Shown: positions 16,324 through 24,446 of the stretch, one piece after another
How positions within the stretch are numbered: position 1 is the first letter of the stretch
Layout of the letters: each line of letters starts with the position of its first letter
Origin: CAZLIC01 sp964559535
Lineage (GTDB): Bacteria > Pseudomonadota > Alphaproteobacteria > Rhodobacterales > Rhodobacteraceae
Direction of reading: 5' to 3'
Assembly: GCA_964559535.1 (NCBI GenBank)
Contig: CAZLIC010000039.1
Span: 1 to 36,391 of the forward strand
Length of the DNA: 36,391 nucleotides
Notes under the pieces: model-generated
Seen by the model: the letters and a program-made list of their open reading frames with translations, nothing else
The model's database searches: none
What the model was told of the DNA's origin: nothing
Program-made: the position numbers and the translations under genes

Positions 16324-17493
16324 TCAATACGGCAACCCGGTATAGTTCTCGGCCATCAGCCGCCGTGCGGTTTCCGATGACTCCAGCAGCACCAGATCGG
16401 CGTCCTGCATCCGCCGGTCATAGTCGGACGCGCCGGGGAAGCGGTGCATCATGGTGGTCAGCGACCACGAAAACCGCATCGCCTGCCAGATGCGGGCCAG
16501 CGCGCGCGACGAATAGGAATCCACCCCCGCGGCACTGCCAGTGCGGTAGAATTCCACAAGCCCTTCAAACAGATAGTGCACATCCGACGCGGCAAGGTTC
16601 AGCCCCTTTGCCCCCGTCGGCGGGACGATATGCGCCGCGTCTCCCACCAGGAACAGCCGCCCCCAGCGCATCGGCTCGGTCACGAAGCTGCGCAGGGGTG
16701 CAATGGATTTCTCGATCGACGGCCCCGTCACCAGCCGCGCCGCCACATCCGCGGGCATCCGCGCCCGGAACTCGTCCCAGAACGCCGCGTCCTCCCACAT
16801 CTCGACGGTATCGGTCAGCGGCACCTGGATGTAGTAGCGTGACAGCATCGGGTTGCGCATCGAGGCCAGGGCAAAGCCGCGGTCATGGCTGGCATAGATC
16901 AGTTCCGCATCCACCGGCGGCGTGCGCGACAGGATTCCCAGCCAGCCGAAGGGATAGACCTTCTCATACTCGCTCCGCACATCGCCCGGCACCGTACCCC
17001 GGCTGACGCCGTGGAACCCGTCACACCCTGCAATCCAGTCGCAATCCACCCGCCGCGCCACGCCATCCACCGTGAAGGTGACATGCGGCGCGTCCCCTGT
17101 CACATCGTGCAGCACCACGTCCTCGGCCCCGTGATTGACCGTGGCGCCAATGGCATCCTGCGCGTCGTACAGGTCTTTGGTCACCTCGGTCTGGCCATAG
17201 ACCATCACCTGCCGGCCGCTGGTGGCGCGGAAATCCACGCGGAACATGCGCCCGTTCAGGGCCAGGTGGCAGCCGTCGTGCAAGTGCCCCTCGCGGTCCA
17301 TCCGCGCGCCCGCCCCGGCCGCGCGCAAAAGGCCCACCGTGCCCGTCTCCAGCACCCCCGCCCGGATGCGGCCCAGCACATAGTCGCGCGCCTTGCGTTC
17401 CAGCACCACCGTGGCGATCCCCGCCCGGTTCAGCAGTTGCGACAGAAGCAGCCCCGAAGGCCCCCCGCCGATGATCGCCACCTGAGTCCGCAT
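16324..17493 (-). CDS. pobA: 4-hydroxybenzoate 3-monooxygenase
   Basis: The 389-residue FAD monooxygenase is of the usual PobA length. It has the GxGxxG motif at the N-terminus (AIIGGGPSGLLLSQLL), RIRAGVLETGTVGLL, the CDGFHG segment and GDAAHIVPPTGAKGLNLA, the second FAD motif. It hydroxylates 4-hydroxybenzoate to protocatechuate with NADPH and O2. The start at 17493 is preceded by GGAGG; a nearby ATG 4 nt upstream is out of frame. It links the 4-hydroxybenzoate expected from the P450 operon to the pca genes, and is divergent from a PobR-type AraC regulator, with 85 bp between the starts. Confidence 0.95.
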   Translation of the reverse strand: MRTQVAIIGGGPSGLLLSQLLNRAGIATVVLERKARDYVLGRIRAGVLETGTVGLLRAAGAGARMDREGHLHDGCHLALNGRMFRVDFRATSGRQVMVYGQTEVTKDLYDAQDAIGATVNHGAEDVVLHDVTGDAPHVTFTVDGVARRVDCDWIAGCDGFHGVSRGTVPGDVRSEYEKVYPFGWLGILSRTPPVDAELIYASHDRGFALASMRNPMLSRYYIQVPLTDTVEMWEDAAFWDEFRARMPADVAARLVTGPSIEKSIAPLRSFVTEPMRWGRLFLVGDAAHIVPPTGAKGLNLAASDVHYLFEGLVEFYRTGSAAGVDSYSSRALARIWQAMRFSWSLTTMMHRFPGASDYDRRMQDADLVLLESSETARRLMAENYTGLPY

Positions 17494-17512
17494 GCATGCC
17501 TCCGTCCGGCGT

Positions 17513-17535
17513 ACAACCTGCCCATGGCGGCTTGT
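17513..17535. promoter_or_regulatory. Imperfect palindrome between pobA and its AraC-type regulator
   Basis: A 23-bp dyad lies in the 85-bp divergent gap: outer arms ACAA and TTGT, inner arms GCC and GGC, and one further C:G pair between, giving 8 of 11 paired positions around a central A. It is 20 bp upstream of pobA and 44 bp upstream of the regulator start. The location fits an operator for the AraC-type activator, though family members often use direct repeats, so this is tentative. Confidence 0.35.
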
Positions 17536-17578
17536 GGCGCGAATGGACGATCCGGGGATTTTCCGGTACTTTTCGGCC

Positions 17579-18448
17579 ATGCACACCCCGATTCCCGCCT
17601 GGCAGCTGTACGGCGAATCCAGCCCCTTCCCCGACCTTCTGCACATCGAGCGGATCGTCGACCGCGCGGCCGGGCTGGACTGGCGCATCGCACCCCACCG
17701 GCACCATGGGTTGCACCAGATTTTCCTGATTTCCCATGGCTCTATCCGGCTGGCACTGGATGGCGAAACGCGGGCGCCCGCGCTGCCTGCGGTGCTGAAC
17801 ATCCCGCGCGGCACAGTGCACGGCTTTGCCTTTGCGGCGGGCACCGAAGGGTCTGTGCTGACCCTGCCCGCAGCCGATTTCCCGGAACTTTTCGGCCCCG
17901 GCACGGAAACCGCTGCCGCGCTGGCCCGGACCTTCGTCACCCTCCCACCCGTCGGCCTTGGCGCGGCCATGGACGCGCTTGGAACCCTGCACGCCACCCC
18001 CGGCCCGCTGCGCCGTCTGCGTCTGCGCGCCGCCGCCATCGCCCTGTGCTGCACGCTGGCCGAGGCCGCCCCGCAGGTCGAGACACCGGGCACCACCGCC
18101 GACCCGCGCCTGTCGCGGCTGGAACAGCGCGTCCGCGGCATGCTGGCGCAACCGCTCCGATTGCCCGACCTTGCCCGCGACATGGGCCTGTCAGAGCGCC
18201 ACCTGCAGCGCCTGTGCCGACAGGCCACCGGTCTGTCGGCGCACGGCTTCATCGTACAGGTCCGCCTGCGCGAGGCCTGTCGCCTGCTGGCCTACACGCG
18301 CATGCGGGTGCAGGAGGTGGGCTTTGCCCTGGGGTTCAATGACCCGGCCTATTTCGCCCGCGCCTTCCGCCGCGGCACCGGCCTGTCGCCTGCCGCCTAC
18401 CGCGCGCGGCTGGAACGTGGCGGCCAAGACGGCGGGGGCACTAGCTGA
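17579..18448 (+). CDS. pobR: AraC-family regulator, PobR type
   Basis: The 289-residue protein has an N-terminal cupin-like ligand-binding domain (WRIAPHRHHGLHQIFLISHG, IPRGTVHGFAFAAG) and a C-terminal double helix-turn-helix (LPDLARDMGLSERHLQRLCR, then VQEVGFALGFNDPAYFARAF). This is the form of AraC-type PobR activators of pobA. It is divergent from pobA. The start at ATG 17579 (MHTPIPAWQLYGE) fits family N-termini; ATG 17543 is an in-frame alternative, and neither has a clear ribosome-binding site. The stop overlaps the tail of the convergent GNAT gene by 8 bp. Binding of 4-hydroxybenzoate is inferred from context. Confidence 0.8.
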   Translation: MHTPIPAWQLYGESSPFPDLLHIERIVDRAAGLDWRIAPHRHHGLHQIFLISHGSIRLALDGETRAPALPAVLNIPRGTVHGFAFAAGTEGSVLTLPAADFPELFGPGTETAAALARTFVTLPPVGLGAAMDALGTLHATPGPLRRLRLRAAAIALCCTLAEAAPQVETPGTTADPRLSRLEQRVRGMLAQPLRLPDLARDMGLSERHLQRLCRQATGLSAHGFIVQVRLREACRLLAYTRMRVQEVGFALGFNDPAYFARAFRRGTGLSPAAYRARLERGGQDGGGTS

Positions 18449-18884
18449 GCGCCCGGGCGAACCACACCTGGGCATAGGGGTTGTCGTTGTAACGGTCCGT
18501 CCGCGCCCACCCCTCGCCGGTATAGAAGGCCACGGCTTCGGTCAGCGTCGCGTTGGTGTCCAGCCGCAGCCGCGCCAGCCCCATGGCGCGCGCATGCGAC
18601 TCCACCGCCGCCATCAGGCGCCGCGCCATCCCCTGGCCGCGCGCGGCAGGCGCCACCCACAGCCGCTTCACCTCGCCGCTGTGCGGGCCGTCCTGCGTCA
18701 GCGCCACGCAGCCCTGCGCGCCCGCCATCAGGAACACCCCCCGCGGCGGGCGATACAATGCAGGGTCCGCAGCCGGACCGGGGTGGAACCCGCCGGGCAG
18801 GCGGGCGTCCAGTTCGGCGAAATAGGCGGCAAGTGCCGCCTGCGCGACGGGGGATGCGGGGTCGGTGGGCGAAATCGGTGTCAT
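18441..18884 (-). CDS. GNAT-family N-acetyltransferase
   Basis: The 147-residue GNAT has the acetyl-CoA motif VKRLWVAPAARGQGMARRLM (the RGQGMA loop binds the pyrophosphate) and a C-terminal FYTGEGW-type segment (AVAFYTGEGWARTDRYND). Relatives include small-molecule and amino-acid acetyltransferases; the substrate is unknown. Start ATG 18884 gives the usual family length. A longer in-frame reading to 18965 has no supporting ribosome-binding site. It overlaps the convergent pobR tail by 8 bp and seems unrelated to the catabolic genes. Confidence 0.8.
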   Translation of the reverse strand: MTPISPTDPASPVAQAALAAYFAELDARLPGGFHPGPAADPALYRPPRGVFLMAGAQGCVALTQDGPHSGEVKRLWVAPAARGQGMARRLMAAVESHARAMGLARLRLDTNATLTEAVAFYTGEGWARTDRYNDNPYAQVWFARALS

Positions 18885-19233
18885 GCCTGCAATCTTCGCA
18901 GGCAGGGACGACCAGATCAATGGCGGGCTGGTATGGCGTCGGCCAACGGAAGCAGCGTTTGTCACAGAGCTGATGCTGCCTGCGTCTGGCTAGCCTGAAG
19001 GTACCGGGAGCCATGGGATGTGGAAACCAACGATTCGCGACGCGCAGCGGCGTCACGACCGGTGCGTGCGAGTAATAGTGAATGATCGGCTTTCGGTTGA
19101 TTCACAACGATGGTCGGGGCCGTGTCGGTTTTCCTTTGACGGACTCCGGGAGTCTTTTGACGCTGCTGACCGAATTCCGTGTGGTAGTATTCGGTCGGGT
19201 AAATCTTGAACACATTGCAGAATGGGGGAGTGA
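18885..19233. other. 349-bp intergenic region before the VPLPA-CTERM gene
   Basis: No convincing coding sequence was seen. Base composition is visibly less GC-rich than in the flanking catabolic genes. It contains a short GACTCCGGGAGTC dyad followed by TTTT (around 19141-19158), two TTGACG-like hexamers near 19136 and 19157, and an 8-bp inverted repeat at 19168-19196. Promoters for both divergent neighbours should lie here, but I cannot place a matched -35/-10 pair. Confidence 0.5.
19168..19196. promoter_or_regulatory. 8-bp inverted repeat upstream of the VPLPA-CTERM gene
   Basis: Perfect arms GACCGAAT (19168-19175) and ATTCGGTC (19189-19196) flank a 13-nt spacer and end 37 bp before the start codon at 19234. 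It could be an operator or a leader hairpin. No family can be named. Confidence 0.35.
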
Positions 19234-20979
19234 ATGGGACGGAACCGCAACGCGGCCGCGCTGGCCGGACTTCTGACCGTGCTGCCGATGGCGGCGGGGG
19301 CCGCGACCTACGATTTCAATGTCATCGCGCTCAACCAGGGCGAAGTGACGGGCAGTTCCGACGGGGCATCGATCACAGATAGCGGCTCAGTCACCTACCA
19401 AGACTACTACCGCGATCCGCCAAACGGTTCCGCCTCGGACAACCGGCACCAGATCGAGACGGCCACCTACGACGCTGGCAGCCGGTCTTGGGTGTACGAC
19501 GAGAGTTTTGACGTTGGCACTGAGCGGCCGTTCGGTTACGCCTCACCAATCGGCAACAGTGCCGGGCAGACACTCGTGATTTCAAACTACAACCCAAGCG
19601 GCGGGCAGGTCTACCAGGAACTGGCGATTCTCGAAGCTGATGGGGTGACGATTCGCATCCTCGGAGAACAGTTGTTTGGTGGTGCACCTGACCGTCCCGA
19701 CATCCCGAACTTCGGCGGTTTCGACACCTCGCGTACTGCCATCAATGCGAACGGCGATGTCGCGGCGATTGTGTATAGCACCAACAACAGGTACCAGATC
19801 GTCAAGTTTCCCGCTGACGGAAGTGCCCCGGTCGTGATCATCGAAGTAGACGGTACAACGAACGGAATCTTCAGTATCGTCAACGGCATAGACATCAACG
19901 ATTCGGGCACTGTTGTGTTTACCGGAACCGAACTGGGCCACGCGAACCCATTGTTCACCTCCACCACCGGCGTCTATGTCTCGGACGGAACCACCATCAC
20001 GCGCGTCGTCGAAGGCACCGATTTCGTGGTCAACGGGCGCGCGGTGATCAACAACAACGGTGACGTCGCGGTGCCGGTTGCAAACGGTCCCGGCGGACAG
20101 AACGGCTATCTGGTGCAGGAGGCTGGCGCCGCGACCGCGACGCCGACTTACCTCGGCGTGACCGGCAACAGCATTCCGACGGGGATGAACCTGAACGACT
20201 ACGGCCAGGTGGCCTACGAGCTTGACGATGACCTGTACATCGATGACGAATTGGTTCTTGAAAACGGCGGCCGCATCGACGGCGCGGCCGGCACGATCCA
20301 GACTGGCCTTCGGGGCATCCAGCTTCGCGACGGGTTCGGCTTCAACAACCTCGGCCAGGCAGTCATTGGCCTCAATCTTGACGCCGACAGCCCTTCGACC
20401 GGACAAGACACGTCGGCCATCGTCCGCGTCGACCCCATGGGGTCCACCCCGGACTCGGCCTTGGTTCCCTTTGCCTCGACGCCGGACGGGCAGAACGACA
20501 TCGCGTTGAACATCGTCAACGGCCTTGGCGTGATTGCGCCGATCTACGTCGACCCGGTGGTTGCGACGGGCTTCACCTATACCCAGGGCGCAGGAGGGGC
20601 CAACTTCGCCTCGCTCATCATTCCCGGTGCGCTGCCGGGCGGGCAATCGGACTTCCTGCTCGAATTCCTCTACGGGCCAGGTTCGCTTTTTTCGGGAACC
20701 ATATCGGTTGGCGACGTGTTCGACTTCACGCTGTGGGACGCTCTTGGCATCGCGGGGTTCACCATCAGGGGCATTGACGTGGCCGAACTGGTTGATCCGA
20801 CGGACCCCTTCATTGTGGGTCTCACGTTCGTCAGCGGCGGTTTCCAAAGCACACTGTCAATTGACGCAATTACGGTGGACACGGACATCCCGCCTGTTCC
20901 GCTCCCGGCGGGAATGTTGCTCTTGTTGTCTGCGATTGCCGGTCTTGGGGTTTTGCGGCGAATGACGTCTGCCAGATAG
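19234..20979 (+). CDS. Secreted repeat protein with VPLPA-CTERM-type sorting signal
   Basis: The 581-residue protein has an N-terminal signal peptide (hydrophobic core AALAGLLTVLPMAAGAA) and a C-terminal tripartite sorting tail: VPLPAG, a hydrophobic helix (MLLLLSAIAGLGVL) and basic RRMTSAR. This is the VPLPA-CTERM variant of PEP-CTERM signals found in Rhodobacterales, processed by an exosortase-like enzyme. The body carries about five repeats with an N-x-x-G-x-V core (AINANGDVAAIV at 159, DINDSGTVVFTG at 210, VINNNGDVAVPV at 261, NLNDYGQVAYEL at 309, GFNNLGQAVIGL at 369), roughly 50 residues apart, suggesting a propeller-like fold. Ribosome-binding sequence GGGGGAG precedes the start. It is probably an extracellular matrix or surface protein; no exosortase gene is in the window. 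Confidence 0.82.
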   Translation: MGRNRNAAALAGLLTVLPMAAGAATYDFNVIALNQGEVTGSSDGASITDSGSVTYQDYYRDPPNGSASDNRHQIETATYDAGSRSWVYDESFDVGTERPFGYASPIGNSAGQTLVISNYNPSGGQVYQELAILEADGVTIRILGEQLFGGAPDRPDIPNFGGFDTSRTAINANGDVAAIVYSTNNRYQIVKFPADGSAPVVIIEVDGTTNGIFSIVNGIDINDSGTVVFTGTELGHANPLFTSTTGVYVSDGTTITRVVEGTDFVVNGRAVINNNGDVAVPVANGPGGQNGYLVQEAGAATATPTYLGVTGNSIPTGMNLNDYGQVAYELDDDLYIDDELVLENGGRIDGAAGTIQTGLRGIQLRDGFGFNNLGQAVIGLNLDADSPSTGQDTSAIVRVDPMGSTPDSALVPFASTPDGQNDIALNIVNGLGVIAPIYVDPVVATGFTYTQGAGGANFASLIIPGALPGGQSDFLLEFLYGPGSLFSGTISVGDVFDFTLWDALGIAGFTIRGIDVAELVDPTDPFIVGLTFVSGGFQSTLSIDAITVDTDIPPVPLPAGMLLLLSAIAGLGVLRRMTSAR

Positions 20980-21097
20980 AAAGTCTTTCGACGCATTCTG
21001 AAGGGGGCTTGCGGATCTATGCCCCTTGCTTGCTGTATTTGGCCAGTCAGCCAGCCTTGTGGACGTAGATTTGGCAAAGGCGATGCTACGTCGTCAC

Positions 21098-21126
21098 CTT
21101 TCGTGGCCCCACAGGGGCCGCGAAAG
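21098..21126. terminator. Bidirectional terminator-like hairpin between convergent genes
   Basis: Arms of 13 bp (CTTTCGTGGCCCC at 21098-21110 and GGGGCCGCGAAAG at 21114-21126) pair with one G:T wobble around ACA. It ends 2 bp before the stop of the leftward glycine-rich gene and lies 118 bp after the VPLPA-CTERM gene, so it can serve both. A further 7-bp inverted repeat (GACGTAG at 21062, CTACGTC at 21086) lies just upstream. Confidence 0.7.
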
Positions 21127-21128
21127 CG

Positions 21129-22928
21129 TCAGAACACAAAGTCATCGGCCGCCAGAGACGCCTCAAGCACCCCCGCCAACAGGATGGAACTGCCCGCCCC
21201 GGTGACGATCAGCACGCCCTGCTCCGTGTCGGTCGCCGCCACCAGCACCTCGGCAAAGCTGTCAAGCCCCGGGCCAAAGCCGCGCAGGCGCACCACGTCG
21301 TCGGCCTGAAAACCGCTGACGGTGTCCGCCCCCGCCCGGCCGCCGCGGAACTCGAACCTGTCGGCGCCGAGGTTGCCCTGGGTGGTCTGGCTGCCCGCAC
21401 CATCAAGGAACCGGTCCTTGCCCGACCCGCCGACGAAGGTTTCAAAGCCGGTCATGGTGTTCCACGCGCCGCCGTCAACCCTGACCCGTTCCCCGGCGAC
21501 GTCGAACACCACTGCCTTGTCGGTTGCGGCCTGCGCGCCGATGGTGATGCGGTCTGAGCCGGTTCCACCGTCAAACGTGTTGCCCGAAACCGTGACCACC
21601 CGCGCGCCCGGTCCGTCGGCGGTGAACCGCAGCGCCAGCGCGTCGTTGCCGCCACCCAGCCGGATCGCGTTGCCGGTCATGGCGGCCAGACCCTGCCCGG
21701 CCGTGCCCGCGGCCCCCGTCGTACCGGCCGGCGTGCCGAGCGTGACGAACGTCTGCACATAGGTGGTGCCCGCGGTAACGGTGCTGTCGGCCACGCCCGG
21801 CGCACCGGCGGTGCCGTCGATGCCCGCGCCGCCGGTGCCGCGCAGCACGATCTCGACCAGATCGATGGCACCCGACCCCTGGATGACGCTATCCTGCATC
21901 CTGGCCGTTCCGGCCCCCCCGTTTCCGCCATCGCCGCCGTTGCCCGCGGCGGCATAGGTGGTTGTACCGAGAAAGCTGCCGACGCCGTTCACGCTGTCGC
22001 CGCTGCCGGTGTTGCCCCAACCCGCGGCGCCGCTGCCGCCGCCCGTGGCGCCGGCGCCGCCACGGCCCGATAGGTTGACCAGAAGATTCAGCCCGCCCGT
22101 GACGTCAAGGTTCAGCCGCTCGACCGACGCGATGCCCTGGCCGCCGCTGCCGCCGTTGCCGGCGTCACCGCCGTCTGATCCGAACGAACCGGTCTTGCCC
22201 GTCTGCCCGGCCCCGCCCGAGCCGCCCGCGCCGCCCTGCGCGGTTCCGGCCAGCGTCACGCGGACGTTGTCGCCGGTGACGGTGATGTCCGCAAAGTCGA
22301 CCGTCCCGTTGCAGCCGTCACGTCCGTTCCGCCCGTCGGGTGACAGACCCGCGGCCGAACCCTCGGTGTTGGTGATCGAACTGAACGAGGACCCACCCGA
22401 GACCGTGGTCGAGGTGACCAGGGAGGATGATCCGGAACTGCCGCCGCCACCGCCCGAGCCGCCGGAACCTCCTCTGCCGCCGCTGGCCGAGCCGGCCAAC
22501 GACACGACGTTCTGCGCAGTGCCGCCACCCAGGCTGAAGACCAGCGTGTCGAAGTCCACACGTCCCGCGCCGCCGGTGCCGCCGACACCGCCGCGGCCGC
22601 CATTGCCTGCCGCATCCCAGATCGTGTCAACGCGCGTGAATCCGGGCCCCGAGGAATTGGCACTGGTTGACTGTGCTGGCGCGCCGGTCCCGCCGCTGCC
22701 ACCATTGCCGCCGTTGCCGCCGGTGGCCGTGCGCGACACGCTGATCCGGTCGCCGCCTGCATCGCCGGTGAACGTCTGGTTCGAAAGATCAAGGAATGCC
22801 GACTGGCCTTCCGACCCGTTGCCGCCGTCGCCACCATCGCGTGACACGGACGTGCCCCCGGCGCCGAAGCTTCCGTTGGTCCCGCCGGTTCCGGTCTGGG
22901 TGAGAATGGAATTGATGTTCAGGGGCAT
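21129..22928 (-). CDS. Glycine-rich RTX-like secreted protein, probable type I secretion substrate
   Basis: The 599-residue protein starts at ATG 22928 (MPLNINSILTQTG), preceded by GGAG; a 43-residue in-frame extension looks like non-coding sequence. There is no signal peptide. Six or so modules each hold two short beta-strand-like stretches (for example VDFADITVTG...VRVTLAGTA) followed by a run of GGxGGxGG, at about 45-70, 133-158, 220-241, 279-298, 354-374 and 428-445. The C-terminal third has RTX-like calcium-binding turns (FDGGTGSDRITI, FVGGSGKDRF, GNLGADRFEF) and ends in ADDFVF, a typical uncleaved type I secretion tail. It is likely an extracellular adhesin or matrix protein. No ABC/MFP secretion genes are nearby. 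No exact family was recognised. Confidence 0.75.
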   Translation of the reverse strand: MPLNINSILTQTGTGGTNGSFGAGGTSVSRDGGDGGNGSEGQSAFLDLSNQTFTGDAGGDRISVSRTATGGNGGNGGSGGTGAPAQSTSANSSGPGFTRVDTIWDAAGNGGRGGVGGTGGAGRVDFDTLVFSLGGGTAQNVVSLAGSASGGRGGSGGSGGGGGSSGSSSLVTSTTVSGGSSFSSITNTEGSAAGLSPDGRNGRDGCNGTVDFADITVTGDNVRVTLAGTAQGGAGGSGGAGQTGKTGSFGSDGGDAGNGGSGGQGIASVERLNLDVTGGLNLLVNLSGRGGAGATGGGSGAAGWGNTGSGDSVNGVGSFLGTTTYAAAGNGGDGGNGGAGTARMQDSVIQGSGAIDLVEIVLRGTGGAGIDGTAGAPGVADSTVTAGTTYVQTFVTLGTPAGTTGAAGTAGQGLAAMTGNAIRLGGGNDALALRFTADGPGARVVTVSGNTFDGGTGSDRITIGAQAATDKAVVFDVAGERVRVDGGAWNTMTGFETFVGGSGKDRFLDGAGSQTTQGNLGADRFEFRGGRAGADTVSGFQADDVVRLRGFGPGLDSFAEVLVAATDTEQGVLIVTGAGSSILLAGVLEASLAADDFVF

Positions 22929-23089
22929 TGGAAGAAATCTCCGCAAACGGGTTGCGACTGCCACCTTGATACAGCGTTTCCGAAAATCCCGAAGTAGGGA
23001 TTCCCTGCCCTTCCGGGCTGTGGCTGCAGATTGACGCGGCTTTCGCGATGATGCCACGGTGCGGCGCGGCAGCGGCGGATGAGACGGGA

Positions 23090-23731
23090 ATGCGGCAGGG
23101 CTGGCCGGTGGCGGTGCCGGGTATGGTGGTGGGGCTTCTGGGCGGGTCGTTCGATCCGGCCCACGCAGGCCACGTCCATATCACGCGCGAGGCGCTGAAG
23201 CGGTTCAGGCTGGACCGGGTGTGGTGGCTGGTCTCGCCCGGCAACCCGCTGAAGCCGCGCCCGCCTGCGCCTTTGGCGCTGCGCATCGTGCATGCGCGGG
23301 CGCTGATGCGGCACCCCAGGGTGGCGATCACCGATGTCGAATCCCGGCTGGGCACGCGGGCCACGCATGACACGCTGGCCGCCCTGCGCCGCCGCTATCC
23401 CGGTGTGCGCTTTGTCTGGCTGATGGGGGCCGACAACCTGGCGCAGTTCCACCACTGGGGGCGCTGGCGCGACATCCTGCGGATGGTGCCGGTGGGCGTG
23501 CTGGCCCGCCCCGGCAAAGGCGAAGAGCGCCTGTCGCCTGCCGCCCGCGCCTATGCCTGGGCGCGGCTGCGCGAAGGGGATGCCCAGGCGCTGGGACGGC
23601 AGGCGCCGCCCGCGTGGTGCTTCGTCAACCTGCCGATGGTCGATGTCTCGTCCAGCGAAATCCGCGCGCGCGGCGGCTGGCGCGGCGCGGCGGTCAGCCG
23701 ACCAGCGCCGCCACCTGCGCCGGGTGGGTGA
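23090..23731 (+). CDS. nadD: Nicotinate-nucleotide adenylyltransferase
   Basis: The 213-residue protein has the nucleotidyltransferase motif GLLGGSFDPAHAGHVHITREAL (the HxGH-type catalytic loop), WLMGADNLAQFHHW and the C-terminal SSSEIRAR (ISSTxIR equivalent). It adenylates nicotinate mononucleotide in NAD synthesis. The start at 23090 (MRQGWPVAVPG) is preferred because it gives a family-like N-terminus; ATG 23048 in the same frame adds 14 residues. The C-terminus overlaps the convergent hydrolase gene by 38 bp. Confidence 0.9.
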   Translation: MRQGWPVAVPGMVVGLLGGSFDPAHAGHVHITREALKRFRLDRVWWLVSPGNPLKPRPPAPLALRIVHARALMRHPRVAITDVESRLGTRATHDTLAALRRRYPGVRFVWLMGADNLAQFHHWGRWRDILRMVPVGVLARPGKGEERLSPAARAYAWARLREGDAQALGRQAPPAWCFVNLPMVDVSSSEIRARGGWRGAAVSRPAPPPAPGG

Positions 23732-24446
23732 TCGGCAGCATGTGGCCTGCGCCGGCAACGGCAAGGTCGCGCGCCTGCGGGATGCGGGCGGAAAGCGCCG
23801 CATGGATCGCCGGGATGACCGGCGGCGTCAGCGTGCCGCGGATCAGCGTGACCGGCATCGGCAGCGATTCAAGCCCGCCCGCGCGCAGCAGACCGGCGCT
23901 GTCGTCCCACAATGCGGGACTGGCCTCGGCGATCAACGGCATGCGCGTGGCGACATAGGCCTGCTGCGGCGGCGACAGGGCCGCGAAGGGCCCGCTCCAG
24001 AACGCCTGGAATGCCGCCGCCGCCGCTGCCATGTCGCCCGCGGCCATGATCGCGACACAGGGCGCGAAGCTTGCGGCCATCGTGTCGCGCGCATCGCGCG
24101 GCGCGGCGGCGAACAGAACCGGTTCGATCAGGGTCAGGCTGGTGACAAGGCCGGGATGCGCCAGCGCCAGCCGCAGGGCCACCGTGCCGCCGAAGGAATG
24201 CCCGATCAGGTCGACCGGGCCATGGCCGACAAGCAGCGGTTCGACCGCGGTCGTCGTTGCGTCATGCAGGTCCTGCATGCCGTCCCAGTCGGGGCTGTCG
24301 CCGTGGCCCGGCAGGTCCGGGCACAGGAACGTGCGGTCGGGCAGTTGCGTCGCCAGCGCGCGGAACGCCCCGCCATGCGCCAGCGACGGGTGCAGCGCCA
24401 GCGTCAGCCGCGGGCCGTGGCCGAAGCGGCGCAGGTGCAGCGTCAC
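23694..24446 (-). CDS. Alpha/beta-fold hydrolase
   Basis: The 250-residue alpha/beta hydrolase has the oxyanion segment LALHPSLAHGGAF, the PDLPGHGDSPDW strand, nucleophile Ser in LIGHSFGGT (about residue 103) and terminal His in GAGHMLPITHP. The substrate cannot be told from the motifs. Its start overlaps the stop of the upstream isomerase-like gene (ATGA at 24443-24446), so the two are cotranscribed. It converges on nadD with a 38-bp coding overlap. Confidence 0.85.
   Translation of the reverse strand: MTLHLRRFGHGPRLTLALHPSLAHGGAFRALATQLPDRTFLCPDLPGHGDSPDWDGMQDLHDATTTAVEPLLVGHGPVDLIGHSFGGTVALRLALAHPGLVTSLTLIEPVLFAAAPRDARDTMAASFAPCVAIMAAGDMAAAAAAFQAFWSGPFAALSPPQQAYVATRMPLIAEASPALWDDSAGLLRAGGLESLPMPVTLIRGTLTPPVIPAIHAALSARIPQARDLAVAGAGHMLPITHPAQVAALVG

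Noticed and set aside
17494..18252. Extension of pobA through the regulator region
   Set aside because: PobA normally starts with its FAD motif, here at 17493 after GGAGG. The extension overlaps pobR in antisense.
18962..19213. An 83-codon minus-strand frame in the gap before the VPLPA-CTERM gene
   Set aside because: No ribosome-binding site and no recognisable features; the region looks non-coding and regulatory.
22929..23057. N-terminal extension of the glycine-rich protein
   Set aside because: The added 43 residues are basic and unlike a secretion signal. ATG 22928 has a ribosome-binding sequence and starts a typical T1SS-substrate N-terminus.
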